43,341 nt of DNA, from NCBI GenBank assembly GCA_036702975.1, contig DATNPX010000017.1, positions 1 through 43,341 on the forward strand, written 5' to 3'. Both the position numbers and the translations under genes were made by a program. The notes under the pieces were generated by a model. The model did not search any database, was not told the origin of the DNA, and saw only the letters and a list, made by a program, of their open reading frames with translations. Of the stretch, positions 23,707 through 33,549 are shown piece by piece. This DNA comes from DATNPX01 sp036702975 (lineage in GTDB: Bacteria; Cyanobacteriota; Vampirovibrionia; Obscuribacterales; Obscuribacteraceae). Each line of letters opens with the position of its first letter. Positions within the stretch are counted from its first letter, which is position 1.

Positions 23707-24038
23707 TTAGGAGCGCGCCAACTTGGATACTTAGGCGGCCATCCTGTCACCAACAGTGCTTTGCGATTGGTAGGATTCTCTTGAATCCCGATGCTGAAAT
23801 CAGTATCACCTGTTTGTTAATTCCTGACGTCGAACTACGAATCATTAGAAAAGAGCTGAGTGGAGCTTGATTCTGATGAATTTGCTCACATGTTTCTGTC
23901 TTGTTTTGTATTTCGCTCACCTTTCGGTAACGCATTGTGTCTCGCTGCGTTAGAACTAGGTCAAGAGTGCAGTTAACTGAGCAAAAGCGCGTCCAAAGCG
24001 TCTAGAATTTAATCGGTCCCACTGTCAGGAGAATCAAA

Positions 24039-25106
24039 ATGCGTACATCGAGAAGCCTCATCTTGGCTCTGGCTTCCATCATGATTGCCGGAACAGCATC
24101 GATTCCTGCGAGGGCCGATGATTCGTCAACGACGACTGCCAAGTCTACAACGAGCAAAATTACTACAACAAAGCCGGTGTCGGCTTCTATTAGCGGGCAC
24201 CATCCTAAGATTGGACTCGCTCTCGGCGGCGGCGGTTCACGGGGCTCTGCTCACGTTGGTGTGTTGCGTGTGCTTCTCGAAGAAGGCGTGCCTATCGATT
24301 TGATTGCTGGAACCTCAATCGGCTCGGTTGTTGGTGGCTTTTACGCGGCAGGCGTATCGGTCGATGAGCTGGAATCACAGTTTCAAAATGATACTTTCAT
24401 CAAAGAGTTCATGCCTATGCCTCTTGCTCTGAGGTTGGTGCTGGAGCCGGTTATCTTCGTTCCGCGCATCTTTGGCTATCACCCGTATGACGGTCTGTAT
24501 AAGGGTAAGAGATTTAGAAGATACGCCGATAAACTCTCCGGGCACACAAAGATCGAGCAGCTGTCCATGCCTTTTGCTGCTGTTGTTACCGATGTGGTCA
24601 GCGGTGCTTCGACTCGCTTGACCAGTGGCGATCTGGGTACAGCCATGCAAGCAAGTACAGCTGTACCGGGTTTGAAGAAACCGGTGCAGATTGGCGACCG
24701 TCTTTATTGTGATGGCGGGTTGATATGCAACCTGCCGACTAAACACGTTCGTGAGATGGGTGCTGATTTTGTTATTGCCGTCAACATTGATGAATACCTG
24801 AATGACGTGCCTTTGAAAACCTTCCGTAAAGCGGGCTCGATGAGCACGCAAGCGTTGAAGATTCAGCTCGCTGTATCAGATGATGCCCTGGCAAAAGAAG
24901 CTGAGATTTCGGTCCATCCTGATACAACGGGAATCACGCTGATCTCTCGTAAGAAGAGAGACGCCGAGCGTGGTATCGAGGCTGGTGTCAAGGCGGCGCG
25001 TGAAGCCATGCCTGAGATTCGACGCAAGTTGGAAGCTATAGGCATAAAGTTGCATCCAGTGGTTCCTTCCAAAGTTTCCAGTAGCGCTGAGACGTCCACA
25101 AAATAA
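24039..25106 (+). CDS. Exported patatin-like phospholipase (RssA/NTE type)
   Basis: A 355-residue serine acyl hydrolase. The signal peptide (L-I-L-A-L-A-S-I-M-I-A-G-T-A, cleavage near A-R-A) is followed by a Thr/Ser-rich linker. The patatin core has the oxyanion loop G-G-G-G-S-R-G (63-69), nucleophile Ser93 in A-G-T-S-I-G-S and the dyad Asp225 in C-D-G-G-L-I-C-N-L-P. It would hydrolyse phospholipid or lysophospholipid acyl chains outside the cytoplasm. AGGAG lies about 6 bases before the ATG. The gap to the next gene is 17 bases, so they are probably co-transcribed. Confidence 0.93.
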   Translation: MRTSRSLILALASIMIAGTASIPARADDSSTTTAKSTTSKITTTKPVSASISGHHPKIGLALGGGGSRGSAHVGVLRVLLEEGVPIDLIAGTSIGSVVGGFYAAGVSVDELESQFQNDTFIKEFMPMPLALRLVLEPVIFVPRIFGYHPYDGLYKGKRFRRYADKLSGHTKIEQLSMPFAAVVTDVVSGASTRLTSGDLGTAMQASTAVPGLKKPVQIGDRLYCDGGLICNLPTKHVREMGADFVIAVNIDEYLNDVPLKTFRKAGSMSTQALKIQLAVSDDALAKEAEISVHPDTTGITLISRKKRDAERGIEAGVKAAREAMPEIRRKLEAIGIKLHPVVPSKVSSSAETSTK

Positions 25107-25123
25107 GCCTGTCGTATTGCTGG

Positions 25124-26857
25124 ATGATCAAACGAACTGGATTTCTCGGTGTATTGGCTGTGGCCGGATTACAGCTCGTTAGCGCCATCCCTGGCGCCGC
25201 AGCGCAACTAGCTAACTCCAAGGCAACATCAACTTCGGCCGCGGATATCGTCTTCGTCGGAGCACCAATTTACACAGTCGATGCCTGCCGTCGCTGGGCG
25301 GGCGCAATGGCCGTCAAAAACGGCAAGATTGTTTATGTTGGCGACGAAGAACACGCGAAAGCTTTTCGCGGCGAGAAGACGGAGTTTGTGCGGTTGCACG
25401 GCGGCATGATTTTGCCCGGCTTCCACGACTGCCACGTTCATCCGCTTGAATCTGGTATCGAACAGCAGCGCCTTACACTAGAGGACTGTCAAAGCGTTGA
25501 GGCTCTCTGGAACAAGGTCAAAGTGTTCGCTGAGAAGTCGCCCAAGGCGCCGTGGCTGATTGCTAGTGGATGGCAGTTGCCACTCTTTCCGAATGCAAAT
25601 CCTTTAAACGATAGATTGGACGGAATCATCGCAGACCGCCCTGCGCTCTTAGTCTCTCAGGACGCACATTCAGCTCTTGCAAATTCATGTGCGCTGCGGA
25701 AGGCAGGAATCACAAAAGATACTCCGGACCCTCCGCACGGCAAGATCGAACGCAATGCGAACGGCGAACCGACTGGAACTTTGCGAGAATCCGCGATCGA
25801 TCTAGTGCAGCGGTATGTGCCTAAGGCTGATGCAGCGTCGCGCCGAACAGGACTGCTGTTTGCATTGAAGAAGGCGAGCGGTTTTGGAATTACTTCTATG
25901 CAGGATGCTCATGCAAACGAAGACTATCTGCAAACTTATCGCCAGTTGGAAGATGAAGGGCTCCTGACGAGCCGTATAGTTACGGCGCTTAGCGTCGATC
26001 CCGATAAAGATCCGCATCAGGTTGATGATTTCATCCGTTTACGCAACAAATATATGTCTGCGCTCGTGCGCCCGATCTCGGCAAAGATATTTGCAGATGG
26101 TGTGGTTGAATCACACACAGCTGCTTTGTTGGAGCCATACAGTGATGATTCAGCAAACTGTGGTGTCCTGAACTTCAGTCCTGATAAGTTGAAAGAAGTT
26201 GTTTGTCTTTTAGACAAGAACGGTTTTCAGGTACACGTTCATGCGATTGGCGACCGCGCGGTTCATGAGACTTTGAATGCCTTCGAAGATGCGCGAAAGA
26301 AAAATGGTGCAAATGACAATCGCCACCAGATTGCGCATCTGGAGTTGATTCGAAAATCGGATTTGCCGCGTTTTCGAGAGCTTGGTATTATCGCGAATTT
26401 CCAGGCATACTGGGCTTTCAATGATCCGTACATAGTTAAGAGCACGATACCTGCAATTGGTGTGGAGCGTGCCGCGCACCTTTATCCGATTAAGAGCGTT
26501 CTGAAGACGGGCGCTGTTCTTGCTGGTGGAAGTGACTGGTCTGTAAGTTCGATGAATCCTCTCGATGCAATTCAAGTAGGCGTTACACGTCAGGGTGTCG
26601 AGGAGGGAGATGAAAAGCAAGAACCACTAACACCATCCGAACGCGTAAGCCTTGCTGACATGATTGCGATTTACACCATTAATGGCGCTTACAGCAACCA
26701 CGAGGAGTCGACGAATGGCTCAATTGAAGTCGGTAAAGCGGCTGATTTCATCGTGCTCGACCGCAATCTTTTCGAAGTGCCGTCGAGTGAAATTCATAAG
26801 ACCCATGTGACTGAGACCTACCTAAATGGAAGTAGAGTGTTCCAGCGAGAGCAGTAG
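25124..26857 (+). CDS. Exported amidohydrolase (family 3, YtcJ-like)
   Basis: A 577-residue metal-dependent hydrolase of the amidohydrolase_3 group. After a signal peptide (G-V-L-A-V-A-G-L-Q-L-V, cleavage near A-A-A) come the N-terminal beta-sandwich (I-V-F-V-G-A-P-I-Y-T-V-D), the metal site F-H-D-C-H-V-H-P (His104, His106), V-H-V-H-A-I-G-D-R-A-V, the His in R-H-Q-I-A-H-L-E and the Asp in G-G-S-D-W-S-V. Homologues are about 530-580 residues, and their substrates are mostly unknown N-acyl or amide compounds. It follows the patatin gene by 17 bases. Confidence 0.93.
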   Translation: MIKRTGFLGVLAVAGLQLVSAIPGAAAQLANSKATSTSAADIVFVGAPIYTVDACRRWAGAMAVKNGKIVYVGDEEHAKAFRGEKTEFVRLHGGMILPGFHDCHVHPLESGIEQQRLTLEDCQSVEALWNKVKVFAEKSPKAPWLIASGWQLPLFPNANPLNDRLDGIIADRPALLVSQDAHSALANSCALRKAGITKDTPDPPHGKIERNANGEPTGTLRESAIDLVQRYVPKADAASRRTGLLFALKKASGFGITSMQDAHANEDYLQTYRQLEDEGLLTSRIVTALSVDPDKDPHQVDDFIRLRNKYMSALVRPISAKIFADGVVESHTAALLEPYSDDSANCGVLNFSPDKLKEVVCLLDKNGFQVHVHAIGDRAVHETLNAFEDARKKNGANDNRHQIAHLELIRKSDLPRFRELGIIANFQAYWAFNDPYIVKSTIPAIGVERAAHLYPIKSVLKTGAVLAGGSDWSVSSMNPLDAIQVGVTRQGVEEGDEKQEPLTPSERVSLADMIAIYTINGAYSNHEESTNGSIEVGKAADFIVLDRNLFEVPSSEIHKTHVTETYLNGSRVFQREQ

Positions 26858-26941
26858 TTTCTTGCCGGGAGACAATCTTACGTGACTGAAAATAGACAAA
26901 ACCTTTATCTCGCTGCGACGCGTTATTGTGTGTGTCTGATA

Positions 26942-27943
26942 CTACCGGTGGTGTCCGCTGTGATTTGCGTGTACTCCATGTGCGGCACCGAATCCCGGAT
27001 TTCCAAAAGATGCAAGTCCCACCGATCCGAATGACCCGAATAGTGGACCTGATGCCATATAAGGGAAGTTGGAGCGCAAATATTGTGCTTGCATGCTCTC
27101 GTTTTGATACGAGCGTTCTATGTCTGCAAGCATCTTTAATTCTCCGGCAATGCTGCTATTTGCTCCTGAATTGTTGACAATGGTTGGCTGAATGATTCCT
27201 CCGCTTACTTTAGTTGTGTGCACTCTATCGTCTGCGTCTTCGTAGTCGCCTTGTGCAAACTGATTGTCTTTGTATTTTGTTCTCGTTCTCGGTGCGGAGT
27301 CAGCGTCATCGCCTACGCTTGCGAAACGTTCTCCCCATATCGGTTTTTCAAACCCGCTGCGAGCCGAGTCCATAAGCGACTCAGCGACTTCGTCTCGACA
27401 TGTTTCGCGCATCAGTTCAGCGTATTGCCGCGCGGTGTAAATCATAAGCTCATTGTCTTTACGGCTCGACTTCTTCTCAATATCGATAGCTCTATCGAAA
27501 AGTATCTCTGCTTCATCGTATCGTTGCTGCTGCCGGATGTCGGTAGCCAGATTGGTCACGAGCATTGCCAGTTGGCGGTCTTGCACACCGTGACTTTCGG
27601 CATTCACGAGCGCGGCGCGGTAAAAGTTTTCGGCTTCAGCGAAACGCCCTTCGCGGAAGAGGTCGGCGCCTTTCTCCGCTAGATACCGGAAGGCGGAGTC
27701 AGCATGGGCGATTCCCAGAGATTGGAACGGCTTTGACTGTATTTTTCTACCGACTGGGCTGGCATTCTGTTTTTCAGAATGCAACGAATGTGCGTCTAAT
27801 TGGTTTGCCTGTTGTTGAGCGCTTTGTACAGATTCAGCTCCGGTATCGGCTAAAGCTGCCCGGTTTGAGAGCATGGAAACAGATATGGCGATGACCAATG
27901 CCATTTCCATTTTGCACATGTTGAGGTGAATTCTTGCAATCAT
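26942..27943 (-). CDS. Exported tetratricopeptide-repeat protein with His/Gly tail
   Basis: A 333-residue protein. The N-terminus has a hydrophobic stretch (M-A-L-V-I-A-I-S-V-S-M-L) and an A-L-A site, a likely signal peptide. Residues about 85-190 contain TPR units (G-A-D-L-F-R-E-G-R-F-A-E-A-E-N-F-Y-R-A-A and Q-Q-Q-R-Y-D-E-A-E-I-L-F-D-R-A). The tail is Gly/Phe/His-rich (G-S-F-G-S-V-G-L-A-S-F-G, ending H-S-G-H-H-R). It probably scaffolds protein contacts in the periplasm. It is divergent from another small TPR gene. The start could be Met9 instead. Confidence 0.75.
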   Translation of the reverse strand: MIARIHLNMCKMEMALVIAISVSMLSNRAALADTGAESVQSAQQQANQLDAHSLHSEKQNASPVGRKIQSKPFQSLGIAHADSAFRYLAEKGADLFREGRFAEAENFYRAALVNAESHGVQDRQLAMLVTNLATDIRQQQRYDEAEILFDRAIDIEKKSSRKDNELMIYTARQYAELMRETCRDEVAESLMDSARSGFEKPIWGERFASVGDDADSAPRTRTKYKDNQFAQGDYEDADDRVHTTKVSGGIIQPTIVNNSGANSSIAGELKMLADIERSYQNESMQAQYLRSNFPYMASGPLFGSFGSVGLASFGNPGFGAAHGVHANHSGHHR

Positions 27944-28086
27944 GCGTATTTCATACCCCTTATCTGTCTTTGCTATGACGTTTTACATCGATCTAACCAA
28001 ATTCGATTAAATCATTTTGGCATGTCCGGAACTTATATCGACCGACATGCGCCACGACCAGAGGACAACCATGAAAGAGGGAGCAG

Positions 28087-28416
28087 ATGTTCTGGGAAAA
28101 AACAGGCGCCATCGGAGAGGTTGAACAGCTGGCTGCTGGATATCGGCGGACCGGTCACTTGGCTCAAGCGAGGAGTTTGTACACATGCCTCATCGCCATG
28201 ATTAAGCAAAAGAGCGGCGAAAGTGACGAACTAGCGCTTCACTTCTATCAGCTAGGCGAAATCTATGATGAAGAGGGTAACCGTTCTGCTGCCAACACAT
28301 ACTACAAGCGGGCTGCGGAGACTTGGCGTCATTTGCATCCTGAGAACGGTGGGAAGAGCCCCTACTGGTATCGCGAAGCATTAAATCGCCTCGGGCCCGA
28401 ACAGTTGAACATCTAA
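28087..28416 (+). CDS. Small tetratricopeptide-repeat protein
   Basis: A 109-residue protein made of about two to three TPR-like helix pairs (L-A-A-G-Y-R-R-T-G-H-L-A-Q-A-R-S-L-Y, then L-G-E-I-Y-D-E-E-G-N-R-S-A-A-N-T-Y-Y-K-R-A). It is cytosolic. GAGGGAG lies just before the ATG. It is transcribed divergently from the exported TPR gene, with a shared 143-base promoter region. Confidence 0.75.
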   Translation: MFWEKTGAIGEVEQLAAGYRRTGHLAQARSLYTCLIAMIKQKSGESDELALHFYQLGEIYDEEGNRSAANTYYKRAAETWRHLHPENGGKSPYWYREALNRLGPEQLNI

Positions 28417-28795
28417 AAAGGGCGGTATAGGTTCGCGACGGTACCGTTTGAGTCTTCATTAACAAAAGTGCAGGTAATGTGTCGCGGGACTTTGCAGCCT
28501 GTATGATGAATCTCAGTGGTACTGAATTAGTACCTAATGTCGTACACCAAACTAAACTAGATGAACAACACACAACCAGGCAGAAAAATAGAAGCGGCGC
28601 TTAGCTTGGCTTTTGGTTCTGTTGAGTCGGCTTGCGAGCTGAGTGCTGTTCAGGTGCAATACAACAGTAAACATTCGATTTAAAGCCTGTGCACTGGCGT
28701 CTGCAATTTGGGCGTGACGCTATTTGTGCTGCGGCTTTTTGTCCTATTTTAGGTGTCTCAGCTATTGGAGCTAATTCCGGAGGAATTGAACTGAA
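28417..28795. other. Intergenic stretch without a convincing gene
   Basis: The only frame of note is a 40-residue one (28561-28683) that lacks a ribosome site. No strong hairpin or tRNA is visible. GGAGG at 28779-28783 lies 12 bases before the ATPase start. Confidence 0.5.
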
Positions 28796-31120
28796 ATGAG
28801 TGCTCTCAAACAATCCGAACTGACCTTACCAGCCGAAAATACGGGGGAAGGCTCGAACAAGTCTGATTCGTCCGAGTCGGCAGACTCGCACAGTAGTGTG
28901 CGCGAGGTCTATGAGACGACAACGGTAGATCCCGCGCAGCATAGTATTCATCTCAATTATCTGGTGGTTCACTCTATTCCGGGTCGTTTGCGTTTGAAGG
29001 TCGGCAACCTTTACGCTGACTTTGCGCGCGCGAGCAATTGTCTGGCGCAACTGGCATCGATCAACGGTGTGGAAGCTGTTCGCTGTAACAGTTGGAATGC
29101 TTCAGCCGTGATTGAATTTGATCCGGATGTCTTGGACGAGTCAGCTCTTCGCGAAGTCCTGAACCAGGCAGCTTACGATGACCGGTCGGTGCTTGCCCCT
29201 CAGTCGATTAAGGTATTGCGAGAGTCAGCTCCGAAGCAATTCTTGCGTCGCTGCTTGTTGTTACTCGACAGGCTCCTGCCAGTTACTGCTCAGCTGACAT
29301 TTGGCGCTCTATCATTCCTGTCGTCGGTATTGCCTGTACCTTTGCCGGTTACTCAGTTTTTTCTCGGACTTTCAGCACTGCCGATTGCCACTCGCGCCGC
29401 GAGAACATTTTTGGAAGAGAGAAAGATCGGTATTGATGCGCTTGATGGTATCGCCGCGTCACTCATGATTGCCAACGGGCGACTGATCGAAACGGGCTTG
29501 ATGACGGCTTTGATCGCGGTCGGTGAGTTTATCCGTGAAAAGACTGCTCGCCGATGCGAACGAATGGTCACTGATTTGCTTGGACTTTCAGGTCGGTCCG
29601 CCTGGTTGATTCGTGGCAACAAGCGTATTCGCGTTCCAGCCGATGAAGTTAAGCTAGGAGAGACCGTAGTTGTTTACCCAGGAGACATGGTTCCGGTTGA
29701 CGGCTGTGTGTTGAACGGTGATGCTTCTATCGACCAGTCCAAGCTGACTGGTGAATCGATGCCGGTGGAAGTGGTTAAGGGCCAGGCTGTCTATGCTTCT
29801 ACAGTCGTTGTCGAAGGAAAGATCTACGTTCAGTGTCAGGCTGTTGGCTCGGAAACTCGTGCTGGACAAGTCTTGCAGTGCGTGGCGAATGCTCCTATTC
29901 ACGAAACCAAGATTCAAAACTATGCATCTTCCATGGCTGACCGTCTGATTATTCCGATCTTTCTTGCTGCCGGCACTACGTTCTTCGTAACCCGCGACAT
30001 CGGTCGTTTGATGAGCATGCTCATTCTAGACTTCTGTACTGGTATTCGTATTGCTGCACCAACAGCGGTGCTCGCCTCCATGCATAGAGCCGGACGCAGA
30101 GGTATTCTCGTTAAGAGCGGAAGCACGCTCGAACGCATGGCTAGTGTCTCTGCGATTGTTTTTGACAAGACGGGAACTTTGACCTCTGGCGAACCACGAG
30201 TGGAAGAAGTGCACCGTTTCAATGGACGCAATGAAGACGAAGTGCTTGCGATGGCGGCTGCGGTTGAGATGCGGTTGCACCATCCCGCTGCTCGCGCCAT
30301 CGTCAAAGCGGCTCAAGCAAAAGGTTTGACTATTCCAGAACGTGCTGAGTCTGAATTTAAGCGAGGTATGGGCTGCAAAGCTCAGGTTGGCGAGCACGAA
30401 GTAATCGTGGGTAGCAAGAATATGATGATAAGCGAGAATATCGTTGTCGATGAAGCTCGCGAATCTGAGGCTCGTGCCACCAAACTTGGTGAATCGATCT
30501 CCTATGTTGCTATTGATGGTAAGGTCGCCGGACTTATTCGTTACAGTGACAAGCTGCGTCCGGAGGTTGTCGAGGCCCTCAAATCGTTGAAGAAGCTTGG
30601 TATTAAGAAGCTTGTTATGGCGACAGGTGATACCGAAGAAGCAGCCAGGCGCATTGCATCGACCTGTGGAATAACTGATGTAATTGCTAGAGCATTCCCT
30701 GAAGACAAGGCAGATTTAGTCAAGAAGCTGAAGGCGGAAGGCCACACGGTGGCGGTAATTGGTGACGGAATCAACGACTCGCCTGCTCTTGCCTACGCAG
30801 ACGTAGCAATCTCCTTGCACGGTGCAACTGATGCGGCGCAAGAAGGTGCCGATATAATTCTCACCGATGATAATTTGACCAGACTCGCAGAAGCCGTACG
30901 CATCTCGCGTGGTGCTATGACGCTTGTTAAACAAAACCTGGCAATGGCGATTGTCCCGAACGGTGCCGGTTTCGGTATGGCCGCTCTCGGCTTGCTGGGA
31001 CCAGCGGGAGCCACAATCGTTAATAACGGTTGTGCAATTGCCGCTGGTTTGAATAGCTTGCGCCCCCTCTATTCCAACGGTTGGTCGGCTGAACCTGTGG
31101 CTGTCGCCACTACCGCTTAG
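28796..31120 (+). CDS. P1B-type heavy-metal ATPase with atypical membrane motif
   Basis: A 774-residue metal pump. The N-terminal domain (about residues 52-125) is an HMA_2-like fold (H-S-I-P-G-R-L-R-L-K-V) without the C-x-x-C metal site. Catalytic motifs are complete: T-G-E-S (about 317), phosphorylated Asp in D-K-T-G-T-L-T (about 457), the H-H-P dyad, M-A-T-G-D and G-D-G-I-N-D-S-P. The transmembrane metal-selectivity site, normally C-P-C or similar, is replaced by D-F-C-T-G-I-R-I-A-A-P-T, and the last helix has N-N-G-C. The altered site resembles CtpC-like pumps, so manganese, zinc or another metal is possible; this is inference. No metallochaperone or regulator adjoins. Confidence 0.92.
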   Translation: MSALKQSELTLPAENTGEGSNKSDSSESADSHSSVREVYETTTVDPAQHSIHLNYLVVHSIPGRLRLKVGNLYADFARASNCLAQLASINGVEAVRCNSWNASAVIEFDPDVLDESALREVLNQAAYDDRSVLAPQSIKVLRESAPKQFLRRCLLLLDRLLPVTAQLTFGALSFLSSVLPVPLPVTQFFLGLSALPIATRAARTFLEERKIGIDALDGIAASLMIANGRLIETGLMTALIAVGEFIREKTARRCERMVTDLLGLSGRSAWLIRGNKRIRVPADEVKLGETVVVYPGDMVPVDGCVLNGDASIDQSKLTGESMPVEVVKGQAVYASTVVVEGKIYVQCQAVGSETRAGQVLQCVANAPIHETKIQNYASSMADRLIIPIFLAAGTTFFVTRDIGRLMSMLILDFCTGIRIAAPTAVLASMHRAGRRGILVKSGSTLERMASVSAIVFDKTGTLTSGEPRVEEVHRFNGRNEDEVLAMAAAVEMRLHHPAARAIVKAAQAKGLTIPERAESEFKRGMGCKAQVGEHEVIVGSKNMMISENIVVDEARESEARATKLGESISYVAIDGKVAGLIRYSDKLRPEVVEALKSLKKLGIKKLVMATGDTEEAARRIASTCGITDVIARAFPEDKADLVKKLKAEGHTVAVIGDGINDSPALAYADVAISLHGATDAAQEGADIILTDDNLTRLAEAVRISRGAMTLVKQNLAMAIVPNGAGFGMAALGLLGPAGATIVNNGCAIAAGLNSLRPLYSNGWSAEPVAVATTA

Positions 31121-31282
31121 AACTGTTTTACATTTGTGTCACAGCCTTGCTACGGCGTTCCTTCGTATACTTGGCCTACTCACAATTTGAATCTTCAGGC
31201 GATATCACGCATAGAGATTCATGCGGTTTTGGCGGGTCGGCGTTTATTGTGCAATTTTAGGCAGTGCTGATTTCAGACATTC

Positions 31283-32083
31283 TCAGCAAATTTCTAACCG
31301 TGGCCGATTCAAGTGCAGCGCTCGGGTTGCCGTGCGGTGGAAGGTGTTCAGACAATCGCGCATGAAGTCTCGTGGTGTTACTTTGAGAGCAGTCAAAGTT
31401 CTCTTGTGGTCTGCGATGAAAACTAGGCATGCCGACGCGAAAAGTACGCACCACGCGTAGTGCACTCCGCGGCGTACAAAGTGCGGGAATGCACGCGTTC
31501 TGTCCTGCAAAAAGTGCGTGTGAAACTCAAGGTGTCCAATTTCGTCAAGCACGATCAGCGAAAAAGCGTCACTAAGCAAACGATTGTCGAGATTGTCAGC
31601 GCACGTTCTGTAGAAACATTTGCCGATGATTTCGGCTATAAGCATGATGAAAACTTCTGTCTTCAGCCCCAGCATTCGTCGTAAGCATATGTATGCGATG
31701 TCGGTCCAGTGCCAAGTCAGTAGTGTGCCGTCTAGCGATTGAATCATTTGAGCAAGCACGCGAGCGTGATACTGTTCCTCTTTTACAAACAAATCGATGC
31801 ATTGCTCGTAGACAGGATCGTTCATCAGAGAAGCATACTTCCGCAAGTGCTTCCCTTCGCCAGTTTCGCCGATTTGAAAACGCTGCAACGATTTGATCAG
31901 CGGAACTCGCAACTCCGCAGCCATTGTTAAACGGTCTGGAAACGTAATATCGGCACGAGTCTCGCGATTGAGATGGAAATAGCCAAGCCAGTCAGAAGGA
32001 GAGAACTTTTGTCCGGAGTCGATGCTTATGTTGGTAATACCGCTCGCATTTGCATCGTTTGTGACCAGCCGCTCTGAACTCAT
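31283..32083 (-). CDS. Ferritin-like diiron protein with hydrophobic C-terminus
   Basis: A 266-residue helical protein with ferritin-like diiron ligands: Glu in G-E-T-G-E-G-K-H, E-E-Q-Y-H-A-R (ExxH), Glu in I-A-E-I-I-G and D-E-I-G-H-L-E-F-H (ExxH). After the bundle comes a hydrophobic segment (A-W-C-V-L-F-A-S-A-C-L-V-F-I-A), perhaps a membrane anchor. It may be an oxidase or oxygenase; the substrate is unknown. The start at 32083 has GAGGGA upstream and is preferred over 32104. It is convergent with the ATPase gene. Confidence 0.7.
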   Translation of the reverse strand: MSSERLVTNDANASGITNISIDSGQKFSPSDWLGYFHLNRETRADITFPDRLTMAAELRVPLIKSLQRFQIGETGEGKHLRKYASLMNDPVYEQCIDLFVKEEQYHARVLAQMIQSLDGTLLTWHWTDIAYICLRRMLGLKTEVFIMLIAEIIGKCFYRTCADNLDNRLLSDAFSLIVLDEIGHLEFHTHFLQDRTRAFPHFVRRGVHYAWCVLFASACLVFIADHKRTLTALKVTPRDFMRDCLNTFHRTATRALHLNRPRLEIC

Positions 32084-32307
32084 TGCCGTCCCTCTTTTTT
32101 TCATCCGGTATCGACATCATGACTGATAGTGATACTCGCCCAATTTGCAGGATGGAAGTACGGGCGATTGGTCTCAGTTCTACCATATTGATGAGATTTC
32201 TGCCCGCGTTGAGTTTTAGAACACCGCATGGACTGGACCTCAACCCAGCACTGGAAACGACTATTAATTCCTGTCACAATTCCTCACGTCGACCGCGATC
32301 AAAATGA

Positions 32308-33549
32308 ATGTTGAAAAACTCACGATTTGAATTGGTCACGCGCCGCGACTTGCTGCGCGATGCCAGTATGGCTGTTGCTGCAGGAATGGGAGTGGCGGCT
32401 GGTACAAATCTGGTGCAGGGCTTGTTCCAACCAGCGCACGCTGATTGGGCGCGGGCAAACATGCCAATCAATGGTGTTGTCGGTAGCGGGATGGAGGATT
32501 TTGAGGCCGCAGTACTCCAACTGATAAGTGAAGGTGAAGTGCCGGCTGCACTTTTGTGCGTGAGTAAGAACGGACAAATCGTGTTTAGTCGTGCATATGG
32601 CTGGCTTGACTCGCGCTTGAAAACGGCTTTGCCTGTCAACGCACGAATCGGCTTAGCCAGTCTGGACAAGATCATTACCGCTACAGCTATTGATATTCTA
32701 TGCCGTCGCGGTGCGCACATTCCGAAATCGAGTCAGACGTTCAGCAAAAGTCTTCGCCCCTTTGTCTTGTTTCAAGAGATGGGAATAGCTCCCCCAAACG
32801 GATATGTTCGTGACCCTCGACTGCTTGGAGCTACGGTCGACAATCTTTTGAATCATCAAGTAGGGTTGAATGACAGTGTGCACTTCGGTTTCGAATTGCA
32901 AAAAGTGTTAGGCATCCGCACACTTCCTACCACTGCCGACGCAATGCGCTATCACTATTTCCAGACATTGAACAGACCAATCACCGACAAATACGAGTAT
33001 TCCAGCGCTGGGTTTATGGTTCTAAGATATTTAATTGATATTGCTGGTGGTGGCTTTCTTAATTTTCTCAAGCGAGAAGTGTTTGGACCAGCCGGTTCGA
33101 CCGACATCTGCCAAAGCCATGCCCGGATTCGCGAGCGCGATCCGCTGGAAGTGCGGTATGTCTGTTCGGCGTCTGGTCCCAGCATCTTGCCCGAGGATAA
33201 AGGGGCGATTGTGCCTGAGACAGAAGGTGGAAATGGGCGCTACGTCGACTATCATCTCGTGCTTGCCGCATCCGCGGAAGCTGTTGTTCGCTATCTTAGT
33301 TACTGGAACTGGGGGACTGCCGAGCGTTTGTGGACCGGTTCCCCAGCCGAGTTGAGCCCGGGAATCAACAACGGATATCACTTTTTTAATGGCCGAATGG
33401 CTGCCATTCGAACCGCTATGCAGCAACGGCGTAATACGATGTGCAATTTTGCCTTGCTTACGAACTGGGCGAAGGATAGACCATATGTAAAACCACCGGA
33501 TTTTCATGAGCGGCTCGAAACTGTGCTTACGCGCCACGGATGGATGTAA
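32308..33549 (+). CDS. Tat-exported serine hydrolase (class C beta-lactamase fold)
   Basis: A 413-residue protein of the beta-lactamase/serine hydrolase (Pfam Beta-lactamase) family. The N-terminus has a twin-arginine-like T-R-R-D-L-L-R followed by a weakly hydrophobic Ala/Gly/Val stretch. The S-x-x-K motif is S-L-D-K (Ser118, Lys121), and the Tyr motif is Y-E-Y-S-S-A-G-F where relatives have Y-S-N. The third motif is unclear. It is more likely an esterase or peptidase on cell-wall or small substrates than an antibiotic-degrading enzyme. The ribosome site is weak. Confidence 0.8.
   Translation: MLKNSRFELVTRRDLLRDASMAVAAGMGVAAGTNLVQGLFQPAHADWARANMPINGVVGSGMEDFEAAVLQLISEGEVPAALLCVSKNGQIVFSRAYGWLDSRLKTALPVNARIGLASLDKIITATAIDILCRRGAHIPKSSQTFSKSLRPFVLFQEMGIAPPNGYVRDPRLLGATVDNLLNHQVGLNDSVHFGFELQKVLGIRTLPTTADAMRYHYFQTLNRPITDKYEYSSAGFMVLRYLIDIAGGGFLNFLKREVFGPAGSTDICQSHARIRERDPLEVRYVCSASGPSILPEDKGAIVPETEGGNGRYVDYHLVLAASAEAVVRYLSYWNWGTAERLWTGSPAELSPGINNGYHFFNGRMAAIRTAMQQRRNTMCNFALLTNWAKDRPYVKPPDFHERLETVLTRHGWM

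Noticed and set aside
26210..26620. 136-residue leftward frame inside the amidohydrolase gene
   Set aside because: Antisense shadow with no ribosome site. The sense gene has all its catalytic motifs.
32274..32720. 148-residue leftward frame over the serine hydrolase start
   Set aside because: Overlaps the signal peptide and SxxK region of a convincing gene; composition is shadow-like.
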